A stretch of DNA of 36,732 nt from Sphingomonadales bacterium (GTDB taxonomy: Bacteria > Pseudomonadota > Alphaproteobacteria > Sphingomonadales > Sphingomonadaceae), in contig JAAFIB010000022.1 in assembly GCA_013297725.1 (NCBI GenBank), positions 1-36,732 of the forward strand, written 5' to 3'. Both the position numbers and the translations under genes were made by a program. Below the pieces are notes generated by a model. The model was given only the letters and a program-made list of their open reading frames with translations. It did not search any database and had not been told where the DNA came from. Positions within the stretch are counted from its first letter, which is position 1, and each line of letters starts with the position of its first letter. Shown piece after piece: positions 1 to 8,632 of the stretch.

Positions 1-465
1 AGCGGCCTCGAAACGTTTTTGGCCACCGGCCAGACGTTCCAGTGCCGAATCCACTTCGCTGCCCTCGGCTTCAACCTGAAGGCGTTCCAAATTCAGGTCG
101 TCGATGGCGACTGTTGGAATTGCGGGTAGAACTTCGAAATGGAAATCAACAACTGCATCTTTGCCGGGCGCATAATCATGATCAAGATGCACATGCGGCT
201 GAGTCGCAGGACGCAGCTTGTTATCGGTGATGGTTTTTTGAACGCCATCTTGGATCGAGCTGTTCAGCGCATCTTGCATCAATTGCTCGCGATGCATTTT
301 CTTCACCAGATTAGCAGGCACTTTGCCGGGACGGAAACCGGGCATTTTGATTTGCGGCGCAAGTTTTTTGACCTCGGCATCAATGCGGGCTTCGATATCG
401 GCAACGGTTACAGTCAGGCGATATGCCCGCTTCAGGCCTTCATTCTGGGTTTCTTGCGCTTGCAT
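1..465 (-). CDS. tig: Trigger factor, N-terminal part (cut by window edge)
   Basis: Ribosome-associated chaperone and peptidyl-prolyl isomerase that meets nascent chains at the exit tunnel. Only the first 155 codons are present; the rest lies left of base 1. The ribosome-binding signature GFRPGKVP is at about residues 43-50, within the usual N-terminal domain, followed by the start of the next domain. The ATG at 465 gives the expected short N-terminal lead (MQAQETQNEG) of alphaproteobacterial trigger factors. A tRNA-Leu gene lies just upstream on the same strand. The family assignment is firm; nothing can be said about the missing part. Confidence 0.95.
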   Translation of the reverse strand, partial: MQAQETQNEGLKRAYRLTVTVADIEARIDAEVKKLAPQIKMPGFRPGKVPANLVKKMHREQLMQDALNSSIQDGVQKTITDNKLRPATQPHVHLDHDYAPGKDAVVDFHFEVLPAIPTVAIDDLNLERLQVEAEGSEVDSALERLAGGQKRFEAA

Positions 466-539
466 AATCGTGAACTCTATTCCTCAAAAATACTGCTGTT
501 CTGGCGAGCCAGATGAATTACTTTGGGCCGGGCGAAAAT

Positions 540-624
540 TGGTGCGGGCGAAGGGACTCGAACCCCCACATCTCTCGATGCCAGAACCTAAATCTGGTGC
601 GTCTACCAATTCCGCCACGCCCGC
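540..624 (-). tRNA. tRNA-Leu, anticodon UAG
   Basis: Read on the minus strand, this 85-base segment folds as a class II tRNA. The acceptor stem GCGGGCG pairs with CGCCCGC, and the D arm carries GGUAGACGC. The anticodon stem CCAGA/UCUGG encloses the loop UUUAGGU, so the anticodon is UAG and reads CUN leucine codons. There is a long variable arm, a T arm with GGUUCGAGUCC, and an encoded CCA at 540-542. It sits between tig and a minus-strand operon of exported proteins. Confidence 0.97.
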
Positions 625-721
625 GCCGACACGCCCAACGGGCCTGCGGTCGGGAGCCTCTAACGGCAAAGCAAGCGAAGGGCAAGAGTGGATGCGGCGC
701 TTTGTTTAAACCGCCGGATTG

Positions 722-1411
722 CTATTTCTTTGCCGCCTCGATCATGACGTCAAAGCTGGATGGCTTTCGCTTCTTTTTCTTTTTGCCATCATCTACGGCT
801 TTTGCCTTTGGCGGGTTGATGGTGATCCCCTCAACCATCGTCCGCACTTCACCGATGCCCGCATCAAAATAATGCAGCGAGGGTGCAACGAAGTTCACAA
901 TGTACAGCTTGCCCTCAACGATTGCGGCAACTGCCTCGCCGCGGCGCTCGATATCCTCGGCTTGCGCGGAATAGTTATAGCTGAACCGGACGCCATCATG
1001 TTTGCCAAGTTTTGCCGGCTCGACTTTGCCCATTTTGAACACCGGCGATTGCAGGACCATGCGGTTTGTTGCCTCAAACATTTCGGTAATGTCGGTTGGC
1101 AGCATATCCGATTTGAATCTCGGCAGCTTTTCGTTGGTCGTGTAACCTTGACGCAGGATGGACTCACCTTCGTTAATCGCCCCAAAAAAGGTCAGTTCAT
1201 TCAGATTAATGCCGTCGCGCGTCCACGCCTCGCTACGCCGCGAAGGGCGCTGTGAGGATCGGTTCCATTCGGCGCCCGGCTTTACCGTCATTGTGCCTTT
1301 GGCGACCTTAACCTCGGCGCCCGATTCCATCACAACCCAATCGGCAAGCGCCGGTGCGGCCAAAGATGCAAGCATAGCAAAAGCCAAAAATACGTGCGCT
1401 TTATACTTCAC
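722..1411 (-). CDS. Exported protein of unknown function, 229 aa
   Basis: I do not recognise the family. The N-terminus is a clear Sec signal peptide (basic start, hydrophobic run, cleavage near ALA-D at residue 23), so the protein is probably periplasmic or membrane attached. The C-terminus has a lysine cluster (KKKKKRK) about 20 residues from the end. The start is a GTG at 1411 that overlaps the stop of the upstream M48 protease gene in a GTGA junction, so translation is probably coupled. It is the last gene of a three-gene operon of exported proteins read toward the tRNA. Function is unknown; a role with the co-transcribed protease is inference from context only. Confidence 0.8.
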   Translation of the reverse strand: MKYKAHVFLAFAMLASLAAPALADWVVMESGAEVKVAKGTMTVKPGAEWNRSSQRPSRRSEAWTRDGINLNELTFFGAINEGESILRQGYTTNEKLPRFKSDMLPTDITEMFEATNRMVLQSPVFKMGKVEPAKLGKHDGVRFSYNYSAQAEDIERRGEAVAAIVEGKLYIVNFVAPSLHYFDAGIGEVRTMVEGITINPPKAKAVDDGKKKKKRKPSSFDVMIEAAKK

Positions 1412-2559
1412 GATGTTGTCGCCATCATCGAAACAATGCCGTGATCATCGGCATCCGGGCGCTTCTCAAGATATTGCTTCAACGCCTTTTTACCTTCGTC
1501 TTTTGAACCAGAGCGGATCAGCGACACACCCAACCCGCGATAGCTTTCCGCCAGCAAAGCATCCTGCGCAATCGCCTGTTTGTAAAAACCAATCGCAGAG
1601 GCGAAATCACCTTCCTTGCCGCGTGCCCGGTAAAGTTCGCCGCGTGCGTACAGCAAATCCGCGGTCCATGCGCCGCGCGCCATGCTGGCCAACAGAAATT
1701 CGGTCGCACCAAACTGGTTCAGCTTAATCTGGTCGTTGATCAGTTGCGGCCACCACGGCGCCATGGCGCGGCGATAGCTTTCGGTGCCCATCGTCTGGCC
1801 GCTGCTGCGCTTTCCAATTGCTGCGGCGCGCAGATATTCCATGCGTTCTTTACTGTTTGGGTGCGAGCTGAAAAAATCACCCGCATTATCCATCGCTTTA
1901 CGCATCCGGCGGCCTTCGGATGTTGAATCCATCTCGGCGCGCAGCTGTTCCCATATCTCGGATGCGGCAATCGGATCATAGCCATTGCGCGCCAGATCAT
2001 CGAGTGCAACCAGATCGGCCTGCCGCTCCATATCGCGGTTAAACGACATGACAGATCCCATCAGGCTCATCTGAGCCAAGAAACCACCGGGCAGCACGCT
2101 GAGCCAAGTCATCGCATCGGTTTTCGATTTGACGTTATTGTACATCTGGATCGAGTGCCGTTTTTCAAAATGGGCAAATTCATGGCCCAAAACCGTCGCC
2201 AGCTCAGCCTCGTTGCGCGTGCGCAGCAGCAATCCGCTCCACACAATCATCATCCCGTTGGGGGCCATCATCGCGTTATAATACGGGGTGCGGACGATAT
2301 ATATCCGCGTCGCGCCGCAACGCTCAGCGCCCACCGCTTTGCATAGCACGCCCTTAACGTAAGAATTCAGCGCCGGATCATTCATTAGGAATTCGGAGTT
2401 CTTCAGCTCACGCTCATATTCGTCCATTTGCTGCCACAGGCCGCGTTCGGTTTCGTCGCGCGGGCCATATTCGGGCTTGCCGCTGGACATTGCCGAGGCA
2501 CCAGCAACACACGTAAGCAGGGCCACGCCCGCCGCTAAGGATCGCAACAGTGTCCTCAT
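1408..2559 (-). CDS. Exported M48-family zinc metalloprotease with C-terminal TPR-like region
   Basis: Periplasmic or envelope-facing M48 peptidase of 383 residues. A signal peptide covers about residues 1-23. The zinc motif HEFAH is at residues 126-130, and the third-ligand region NRDMERQAD has a glutamate near 178, followed by the family-typical GYDP. A SSHPNSKER segment closes the protease domain as in other BepA/LoiP-like enzymes. The last ~100 residues look like helical TPR-type repeats. This BepA-like layout suggests outer-membrane protein quality control, though the substrate is unknown. The ATG at 2559 overlaps the stop of the upstream gene (ATGA), and the downstream gene starts in its own stop. 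Confidence 0.9.
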   Translation of the reverse strand: MRTLLRSLAAGVALLTCVAGASAMSSGKPEYGPRDETERGLWQQMDEYERELKNSEFLMNDPALNSYVKGVLCKAVGAERCGATRIYIVRTPYYNAMMAPNGMMIVWSGLLLRTRNEAELATVLGHEFAHFEKRHSIQMYNNVKSKTDAMTWLSVLPGGFLAQMSLMGSVMSFNRDMERQADLVALDDLARNGYDPIAASEIWEQLRAEMDSTSEGRRMRKAMDNAGDFFSSHPNSKERMEYLRAAAIGKRSSGQTMGTESYRRAMAPWWPQLINDQIKLNQFGATEFLLASMARGAWTADLLYARGELYRARGKEGDFASAIGFYKQAIAQDALLAESYRGLGVSLIRSGSKDEGKKALKQYLEKRPDADDHGIVSMMATTS

Positions 2560-3308
2560 TTCTTCACCTTCGTCGCTTTGATCCCTGCCCTAACCGGAAA
2601 GCCATCGAGCAACTCGCCGATACGCAACGATGCGCCCTCTGTCGTACGCACATCCCCCGCCATTTTGACATCGACATTGATCCAGACGAGATCACCGGTT
2701 TTCAAATCAACCAGCCCAGCATAGCCCATGTTTACTTCACTGGGCTGCTCCTCACTGATGGTCGACGCCAGCAATCGTGCCAATTTACGGCTGCCCGATT
2801 CGTAACTGTCCATCGTGTAGAAAAACAGACCGTATTCGCCGCCGCCAAGCGCGCCAAGCCGCGACGCCCCTTCGCCCAATGTCCAGTCGAATTTCTCTTG
2901 CTTGGTCGGCAACGGGTCGAGCAAGAACAGCCGGTGTTTAATCACGCTATCCGCGACAGTCTTAAACAGCTTACGATAATCCGACATCAGCTTGGCATCA
3001 TCACCGGTGAGTTCGGGCATCAGTTTCAATTCGATGTTGCGTTCCGCCTGCGCCTTACCCAACGCGGCGGTCAGCTGCTCACGCGCTTGTTCGGTCCAAC
3101 CGGCATTGGGCTGATCCAGCCCGCCTGTTGATTGTTCGCCCACCGAAACATCGGGGCGAAACAACACAACGCGCACCTGACCCTGTGCCGGAAAGGCAAA
3201 GGCTTCTTTGGTCAGTGATTGTCGCGATTCAGCAAAAGATGCAGCAGGCGTAAGTAACAAGGCAGCGGTCGCCGCAATTGCCAAAAGTGATCCACGAAAG
3301 CGGGTCAT
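2556..3308 (-). CDS. Exported protein of unknown function, 250 aa
   Basis: First gene of the operon that continues into the M48 protease. There is a signal peptide with probable cleavage after ASFA near residue 27. The mature part has mixed alpha/beta character and contains GYAGLVDLKTGDLVWINV, which resembles the strand-rich segments of periplasmic nucleotide-free lipoproteins, but I cannot name the family. It has no lipobox and no visible catalytic motif. The ATG at 3308 is preceded by a purine-rich GGGGAUAGA. The stop overlaps the protease start by four bases, so the two products are probably made together. The function is open. Confidence 0.8.
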   Translation of the reverse strand: MTRFRGSLLAIAATAALLLTPAASFAESRQSLTKEAFAFPAQGQVRVVLFRPDVSVGEQSTGGLDQPNAGWTEQAREQLTAALGKAQAERNIELKLMPELTGDDAKLMSDYRKLFKTVADSVIKHRLFLLDPLPTKQEKFDWTLGEGASRLGALGGGEYGLFFYTMDSYESGSRKLARLLASTISEEQPSEVNMGYAGLVDLKTGDLVWINVDVKMAGDVRTTEGASLRIGELLDGFPVRAGIKATKVKK

Positions 3309-3427
3309 TCTATCCCCAGTTCACACACAACGAAATGCGTTGCCTCTATCCCCCTGTTGTCGCCCGAGTTACAGTTTTGCGCAAGCAGGAAAATGCTGCA
3401 TTTTCTGTGCAGATTTTGTGCATAAAA

Positions 3428-3456
3428 AAAGGCCGCAATATCGAACCGCGGCCTTT
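3428..3456 (-). terminator. Rho-independent terminator, possibly bidirectional
   Basis: A perfect 9-bp stem (AAAGGCCGC with GCGGCCTTT) encloses an 11-base loop. On the minus strand it is followed by seven Ts (complement of 3424-3430), just after the stop of the exported-protein gene ending at 3483. On the plus strand it is followed by a shorter T run. Confidence 0.85.
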
Positions 3457-3482
3457 TTAATTTTTGCGGCGTATTCAGCTTT

Positions 3483-4343
3483 CTATTTTTTAGTCGCAGC
3501 AACAGCCTTTGCTCTTTCAGCCCGCTTACGCGCAGCCTCAACCCGCTCTGGCGGGTTCATTTTGGCAAGTGCAGCAACGGCTTCATCGCGCGTCATTGGC
3601 GACTGATGCCCCAGCGGAGGCAGGCTAGCCGCGCGATTGATCAACGAGGCGCAGCTGTTGTCGAGACGGTGATCAGGGGTCAGCGTCGCTTTGACCACCG
3701 GCATCGCCTTTAGCTCTGCGGGCAGCGCCGGTGTGTTGCTGGCTGGTTTGACATAAAGCGCCTCGCTCATCACGATATTCACCATCGTACCAAAATCAGC
3801 CAGATCTTGCGACAATTTGGCATCTTTAAGCTCTGGCACTCCAGCCTCACCATTTTCCCGTGCAACCAGCAACGTGCCGATATCGGTCACTTCGCCTTGC
3901 TTCACATCAAATGAGTATGTGCCAAGCGACATGCAGGTCTGGCCAACACCGCCAATCACCCAACGCCCGGGATAAAACCCGACATAATAAATGCCCGTGC
4001 CATCCACATCGCCGAAGCTGCGCCCGGGGTTGATGCCCACGCTGGAAGTGCGCCAGAAATCCTTCGGGATGTCATTCATCGTTACAAAGTTGAACGGTGC
4101 ATTGGTCGCTCCATCAATGCGGCTGAACCCCACTGAAAGTGCGGGATTTTTGTCTGCAGCTTTTGGCCCCAACCGGACCAAAACATAACCCAACCGATTA
4201 TCGAGCTTGATTTTGCCGGGCTTTAAAGTTTCCAATTTGATCTTTGGAACCTTTTTCGCTTTTTCGGCTGAATAAGCAGGTTGCGCAGTCAATGCGGCAA
4301 TGGCCAGCGACAGGGCGAAAGCCTTTTTGAATGATCCAATCAT
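3483..4343 (-). CDS. Exported protein of unknown function, 286 aa
   Basis: Family not recognised. The signal peptide runs to about residue 25 (PAYS-AEK) and is followed by a lysine-rich stretch. The central part is rich in glycine and aromatic residues (GTGIYYVGFYPGRWVIGGVGQ), which suggests beta structure. Two cysteines (GQTCMS and NSCASL) could form a periplasmic disulfide. The last ~25 residues are a highly basic, alanine-rich helix. The ATG at 4343 overlaps the stop of the upstream gene in an ATGA junction, and a strong terminator follows the stop. It is therefore the second gene of a two-gene operon, probably expressed with its 170-residue partner. Confidence 0.8.
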   Translation of the reverse strand: MIGSFKKAFALSLAIAALTAQPAYSAEKAKKVPKIKLETLKPGKIKLDNRLGYVLVRLGPKAADKNPALSVGFSRIDGATNAPFNFVTMNDIPKDFWRTSSVGINPGRSFGDVDGTGIYYVGFYPGRWVIGGVGQTCMSLGTYSFDVKQGEVTDIGTLLVARENGEAGVPELKDAKLSQDLADFGTMVNIVMSEALYVKPASNTPALPAELKAMPVVKATLTPDHRLDNSCASLINRAASLPPLGHQSPMTRDEAVAALAKMNPPERVEAARKRAERAKAVAATKK

Positions 4344-4852
4344 TTTGGCAACCTTTCACCCGCTGGTTTCGGCCCACTGGCAAAGGCCACCATGCGCTCG
4401 ATCACATCAATATCGACCAAGGCGTTATCATCGAGGACGATATCACCCTCATTTACAACGACTTTCCACATATCCTCTGGCACAAGATAGCGGTCATAGC
4501 CCATCATACCCATGCATTTACGCATCGCGGCATTGCGCATACGGAACCGGTCAATCTCTCCCATACGCGCGTTGATCATCGCGCCGATCAGCCCGCCGGT
4601 GCTGCCCATACGGTCGCGCATCGAAATAATGGGACGTGCCTGACTGATGCAATAGACCAGATCGCCGCGGACTTGGTCTGCGGACACACCTTCCAAATGA
4701 AAGAGGAAGAATTTGGCCGGATCGCCGGGAATTTCCTCAGCGATGGCGTCGTCTTTAGGCTTATCGTCTTTTTTATCGGCAGCAAGCACCGAAGGCGTTG
4801 CAGATATGGTCAGCGCTGCGCACAATAGCGCAGGCAGTATTCTTCGTTTCAT
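4340..4852 (-). CDS. Exported protein of unknown function, 170 aa
   Basis: The ATG at 4852 is chosen because it begins a clean signal peptide (MKRRILPALL, cleavage near VLA-AD at residue 24) and follows a GGGGG Shine-Dalgarno-like run. The frame stays open upstream to 4909, but that extension would bury the signal sequence. After cleavage comes a lysine/aspartate-rich linker, then a domain with two cysteines (VYCIS and RKCMGMMGY). The C-M-x-x-x-G-Y pattern recurs in small exported alphaproteobacterial proteins of unknown role, as far as I recall. It is the first gene of the pair with the 286-residue exported protein, sharing a four-base overlap. Confidence 0.8.
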   Translation of the reverse strand: MKRRILPALLCAALTISATPSVLAADKKDDKPKDDAIAEEIPGDPAKFFLFHLEGVSADQVRGDLVYCISQARPIISMRDRMGSTGGLIGAMINARMGEIDRFRMRNAAMRKCMGMMGYDRYLVPEDMWKVVVNEGDIVLDDNALVDIDVIERMVAFASGPKPAGERLPK

Positions 4853-4901
4853 GAGTACCCCCCAATTACAAACTAACGAAAAAATTACTGATTTTCGCTT
4901 T

Positions 4902-6368
4902 TTACGCAAGCGCCTTTTTCAGCAAATCATTCACCACGCCAGGGTTAGCTTTGCCCTGCATCGCCTTCATCGTTTGCCCTACAAAGAAGCCGAAAAGTTG
5001 CTCTTTGCCGCCGCGATATGCCTCTAGCTGACCGGGGTTCGCGGCCAGAATTTCGGCGATGACGGCTTCGATCGCGCCAGTGTCGCTGGTTTGCTTTAGG
5101 CCTTTTTCCTCAACGATTGCCGATGCGCCCTGCCCGGTTTCGAGCATTATTTCGAAAACCTGTTTGGCGATGCTACCCGAAATCGTGCCATCGGACACCA
5201 GCTTAAGCAATTCGGCGGCTTGCGCCGGATTGACGGGGCTTTCGTCTAGCGACTTACCCAAACGATTCAATGCGCCGAACAGTTCGGATTGCAGCCAGTT
5301 GGATGCTTGCTTCGGCTCTGCGCCCTGCGCCAGCAAATCCTCAAACCAGAACGCCGTTTCGGCCTCTGCCGTCAGGACTGCGGCATTATAGGCCGACAGC
5401 CCCATGCCTTCATAGCGAACCCGCTTAGCATCGGGCAGTTCAGGCAGAGATGCGCGGCATTCCTCAAGGAACGCGTCATCCAGTTCGAGCGGCAACAGGT
5501 CTGGATCGGGGAAATAGCGGTAATCATGCGCGTCTTCTTTGCTGCGCATCGACCGCGTTTCCATCTTGTTTGGATCGAACAGCCGCGTTTCCTGCACGAC
5601 CGCACCGCCGTCTTCGATCAAATCAACCTGACGCCGCGCCTCTACTTCGATTGTCTGCATGACAAAACGGATCGAGTTGACGTTCTTAGTCTCGGTCCGC
5701 GTGCCCAGCTCGCCACCGGGTTTACGCACGCTGACATTCACGTCGGCGCGCATCGAACCTTCCTCCATATTGCCATCGCAGCTGCCAACATAGCGGAGAA
5801 TCGAACGCAGCTTCTTTACATAAGCTCCTGCTTCTGCTGGCGAATTCATATCCGGTTTTGAAACGATTTCCATCAACGCCACGCCGCAACGGTTCAGGTC
5901 GACATAAGACATCGTGGGGTGCTGATCGTGCATCAGCTTGCCAGCATCCTGCTCCACATGGATGCGTTCGATGCCGATGGTCTTGCGCGGGCTATCCGCG
6001 TCTTTCTCGTCGAGAATAACCTCAATCTCACCCTCACCCACAATCGGGTGATACAGCTGCGAAATCTGATACCCCTGCGGCAGATCGGCGTAGAAATAAT
6101 TCTTCCGGTCAAACCGCGACCATGCGTTGATCTGCGCATTGATCGCCATGCCAGTACGCACCGCTTGCCGGATGCACTCACGGTTCGGCACAGGGAGCAT
6201 CCCCGGCATCGCCGCGTCGACGAGGGAAACATGGCTGTTCGGCTCCCCACCATAAGCGGCAGATGCGCCCGAAAACAGCTTTGCGTTCGACGTGATTTGC
6301 GCGTGGACCTCAAGGCCGATCACGACCTCCCATTCACCAGTTTCGCCTTGGATACGGTATTCGCTCAT
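4902..6368 (-). CDS. gatB: Asp-tRNA(Asn)/Glu-tRNA(Gln) amidotransferase subunit B
   Basis: GatB binds the mischarged tRNA and the phosphoryl-activated intermediate in the GatCAB complex, which makes Gln-tRNA(Gln) and/or Asn-tRNA(Asn). At 488 residues it has the normal family length. The N-terminal [13 protein letters not shown] is the family hallmark, followed by the conserved catalytic barrel ([37 protein letters not shown]) and the helical YqeY-type C-terminal domain ending in [14 protein letters not shown]. The start ATG at 6368 overlaps the stop of a small membrane-protein ORF that separates it from gatA. Genes run in the order gatC-gatA-ORF-gatB. Confidence 0.98.
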   Translation of the reverse strand: MSEYRIQGETGEWEVVIGLEVHAQITSNAKLFSGASAAYGGEPNSHVSLVDAAMPGMLPVPNRECIRQAVRTGMAINAQINAWSRFDRKNYFYADLPQGYQISQLYHPIVGEGEIEVILDEKDADSPRKTIGIERIHVEQDAGKLMHDQHPTMSYVDLNRCGVALMEIVSKPDMNSPAEAGAYVKKLRSILRYVGSCDGNMEEGSMRADVNVSVRKPGGELGTRTETKNVNSIRFVMQTIEVEARRQVDLIEDGGAVVQETRLFDPNKMETRSMRSKEDAHDYRYFPDPDLLPLELDDAFLEECRASLPELPDAKRVRYEGMGLSAYNAAVLTAEAETAFWFEDLLAQGAEPKQASNWLQSELFGALNRLGKSLDESPVNPAQAAELLKLVSDGTISGSIAKQVFEIMLETGQGASAIVEEKGLKQTSDTGAIEAVIAEILAANPGQLEAYRGGKEQLFGFFVGQTMKAMQGKANPGVVNDLLKKALA

Positions 6369-6700
6369 TTTTTTGCCTTCAAATGTTCTGCTGTTGCCAG
6401 CATTTCTTCGCGCAGCATGTCAGATGCAGACCCTCTAATGTCTGCTTTCTCACAGATATTGATTATTACCTCTGAGTACTCAGGGTATTTCCTAAGCTCG
6501 TATGCCGCCGCCATTTTTGACGCTATGCTTCCGCCCTGCTGGCCCAAATGGTCCATAATTTGAAAAAAGCGTTGATACTGCTGATGCTGAACTTCTTGTC
6601 GTTTCGCTAGACTATAGGTCACAGCGGAGTAGGCTAACGCCATTAGGGGAATTACAATTCCTCCCCAAGCGATCCATTCTGCTGCGCCAGTGAGGCCCAT
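6365..6700 (-). CDS. Small single-span membrane protein inserted between gatA and gatB
   Basis: Function not recognised. With the ATG at 6700 the product has 111 residues; a GTG nine bases upstream is possible but less likely, since the ATG forms a TGATG junction with the gatA stop. A hydrophobic segment at about residues 9-29 is followed by a glutamine-rich, probably coiled region ([13 protein letters not shown]) and a charged helical tail with a repeated lysine end. The 3' end overlaps the gatB start (ATGA), so the ORF is coupled on both sides. Its sequence is visibly more A/T-rich than gatA and gatB, which suggests later acquisition. It is probably an inner-membrane protein with a cytoplasmic C-terminus. 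Confidence 0.75.
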   Translation of the reverse strand: MGLTGAAEWIAWGGIVIPLMALAYSAVTYSLAKRQEVQHQQYQRFFQIMDHLGQQGGSIASKMAAAYELRKYPEYSEVIINICEKADIRGSASDMLREEMLATAEHLKAKK

Positions 6701-8184
6701 CACCACCACTTCTCCGCCTCAGCCGTGAACCCTGCCCGCTCCTCAATCGCCAACCCGGCATTCAGCACGCCCTGCTCGTCGAGCGCCTTGCCGACGATCT
6801 GCAAGCCCAGCGGCAGGCCTTCCTTTGACAACCCGCCGGGCACCGACATCGCGGGCAATCCCGCGAGCGAGGCAGGCACAGCGAACACGTCGTTGAGATA
6901 CATCGACAGCGGATCGTTGGTCTTTTCGCCCAAACCAAAGGCTGCGCTTGGCGCTGTCGGGGCGAGGATCAGGTCGCACACGCCCCAAGCCTGCTCAAAA
7001 TCGCGGGCGATCAGGGCGCGCACCTTTTGAGCCTGCGTGTAATAGGCGTCATAGAAACCGGCGCTCAGCACATAGGTGCCGATCATGATGCGGCGGCGGA
7101 CTTCGGCTCCGAACCCTGCGGCGCGGGTGGCGGCATACATGTCTTGCAGGCCCGCGCCATCAGGCAGATCACGCAAACCATAACGCACGCCATCATAACG
7201 CGCGAGGTTTGACGATGCCTCCGCAGGGGCGATGATGTAGTATGCGGGCAGCGCATATTTGGTGTGGGGCAGGCTGATCTCAACGATCTCCGCGCCCGCA
7301 TCCTTCAGCCACGCAATGCCATTGTCCCACATCGCAGCGATATCTTCATCGATGCCGTCGAGGCGATATTCCTTGGGGATGCCTACCTTCTTGCCGCGAA
7401 GGTCACTGGATAGCGCCGCTTCCCAATCAGGAACCGCTAGGTCGAGCGAAGTCGAATCCTTAGGATCAAAACCCGCCATCGCCTCCAGCATGATTGCGCA
7501 GTCACGCACATCGCGCGCCATCGGCCCGGCTTGGTCGAGCGAGCTAGCAAAGGCGACGATGCCCCAGCGTGAGCAGCGGCCATAGGTCGGCTTAATCCCG
7601 CTGATGCCAACGAAAGCAGCAGGCTGGCGGATTGAACCGCCGGTGTCAGTGCCGGTCGCCGCCGGACATAGCCGCGCGGCAATGGCCGAGGCTGAACCGC
7701 CCGATGAGCCACCAGGGGCAAGCGCCGCATTATCCCCGCCGCCTCGCTTCCACGGTGAAATCACATTGCCGAAATAGCTGGTCTCGTTCGATGAACCCAT
7801 CGCGAACTGGTCCATATTCAGCTTACCCAGCATCCCCGCCCCGGCGCGCCACAAATTGGCCGAAACGGTCGATTCATATTGCGGGATGAAGCCTTCAAGG
7901 ATGTGGCTGGCCGCCGTGGTCTGCACGCCTTCGGTGCAGAACAGATCCTTCATGCCAATCGGCACGCCTGCCATTTTGCCCAATGGTTTGCCCGCCGCGC
8001 GGTCAGCATCGACAGCCTGCGCCGCCTCAACGGCCTTTTCGGGCGTTTCGACGATAAAGGCGTTTAGCACTTTGGCCGCGGCGACATTGGTATTGAACGC
8101 TTCGGCAACTTCGACAGCTTTGAATGCGCCAGAGGCCACACCATCACGAATGGCGGCAACGCCAAGTTTGGTCAGATCAGTCAT
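6700..8184 (-). CDS. gatA: Asp-tRNA(Asn)/Glu-tRNA(Gln) amidotransferase subunit A (amidase)
   Basis: GatA releases ammonia from glutamine or asparagine for the GatB reaction. It is an amidase-signature enzyme of 494 residues. The Ser-cisSer-Lys triad is visible: Lys79 in GVPIGMKD, cis-Ser160 in GGSSGGSA and nucleophile Ser184 in [11 protein letters not shown]. The C-terminal region shows the usual substrate-pocket elements. The ATG at 8184 is preferred because it forms a TGATG junction with the gatC stop; a GTG one codon earlier is an alternative. It overlaps gatC upstream and the small membrane ORF downstream, so the operon looks translationally coupled. Confidence 0.98.
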   Translation of the reverse strand: MTDLTKLGVAAIRDGVASGAFKAVEVAEAFNTNVAAAKVLNAFIVETPEKAVEAAQAVDADRAAGKPLGKMAGVPIGMKDLFCTEGVQTTAASHILEGFIPQYESTVSANLWRAGAGMLGKLNMDQFAMGSSNETSYFGNVISPWKRGGGDNAALAPGGSSGGSASAIAARLCPAATGTDTGGSIRQPAAFVGISGIKPTYGRCSRWGIVAFASSLDQAGPMARDVRDCAIMLEAMAGFDPKDSTSLDLAVPDWEAALSSDLRGKKVGIPKEYRLDGIDEDIAAMWDNGIAWLKDAGAEIVEISLPHTKYALPAYYIIAPAEASSNLARYDGVRYGLRDLPDGAGLQDMYAATRAAGFGAEVRRRIMIGTYVLSAGFYDAYYTQAQKVRALIARDFEQAWGVCDLILAPTAPSAAFGLGEKTNDPLSMYLNDVFAVPASLAGLPAMSVPGGLSKEGLPLGLQIVGKALDEQGVLNAGLAIEERAGFTAEAEKWW

Positions 8185-8471
8185 CACTCAATCACCTTTG
8201 GCACGCCAAAGAATATGCCTTCTTTTGCAGGGGCATTGGCGAGCACTTTGTCGCGCATATCGCCATCCGTCACGATATCATCGCGCAGCCGGGTCTTATT
8301 GGGGATCACCGCGGTCATCGGCTCGACGCCGGTCACGTCAACCTCACCCAATTGCTCGACCCAGGCGAGGATGCCGTTCAGCTCCCCGACCATCTTTTCG
8401 GCCTCTTCGTCATTAATCGCGATGCGGGAGAGCCGCGCGATCTTGTTCACGGTATCTTTATCTACAGACAT
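8184..8471 (-). CDS. gatC: Asp-tRNA(Asn)/Glu-tRNA(Gln) amidotransferase subunit C
   Basis: GatC is the small belt subunit that wraps around GatA and GatB and stabilises the complex. At 95 residues it is the usual size, and it has the family pattern: [18 protein letters not shown] near the start, [16 protein letters not shown] in the middle, then [17 protein letters not shown]. It is the first gene of the gat operon. Its start codon abuts a hairpin (8472-8496) that would cover the ribosome-binding region. The stop overlaps the gatA start. Confidence 0.96.
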   Translation of the reverse strand: MSVDKDTVNKIARLSRIAINDEEAEKMVGELNGILAWVEQLGEVDVTGVEPMTAVIPNKTRLRDDIVTDGDMRDKVLANAPAKEGIFFGVPKVIE

Positions 8472-8496
8472 AAAGGCCGCCTAGCAGCGCGGCTTT
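8472..8496 (-). promoter_or_regulatory. Hairpin covering the gatC translation start region
   Basis: On the minus strand AAAGCCGC pairs with GCGGCCTTT (one bulged C) around an 8-base loop, ending directly against the gatC ATG. The AGG that would serve as Shine-Dalgarno lies in or beside the 3' arm. A second small stem (CCGCT/AGCGG, about 8498-8510) lies just upstream. Control of gatC translation is inference. Confidence 0.3.
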
Positions 8497-8632
8497 ACCG
8501 CTTCAAGCGGGGATGCGTGCTATTTTGCAAAGAGTTCTCAGACGGGCTGCAATACCATTCATCCCCTGTTCGAGCAGACTGTGCATACTGGCATTGCGCG
8601 AAGAGGCAGTGAAAGACTATTAGGCAGCAGTT

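Noticed and set aside
5919-6563. 214-codon plus-strand frame across gatB and the small membrane ORF
   Set aside because: It is antisense to two coupled genes, with no supporting motif.
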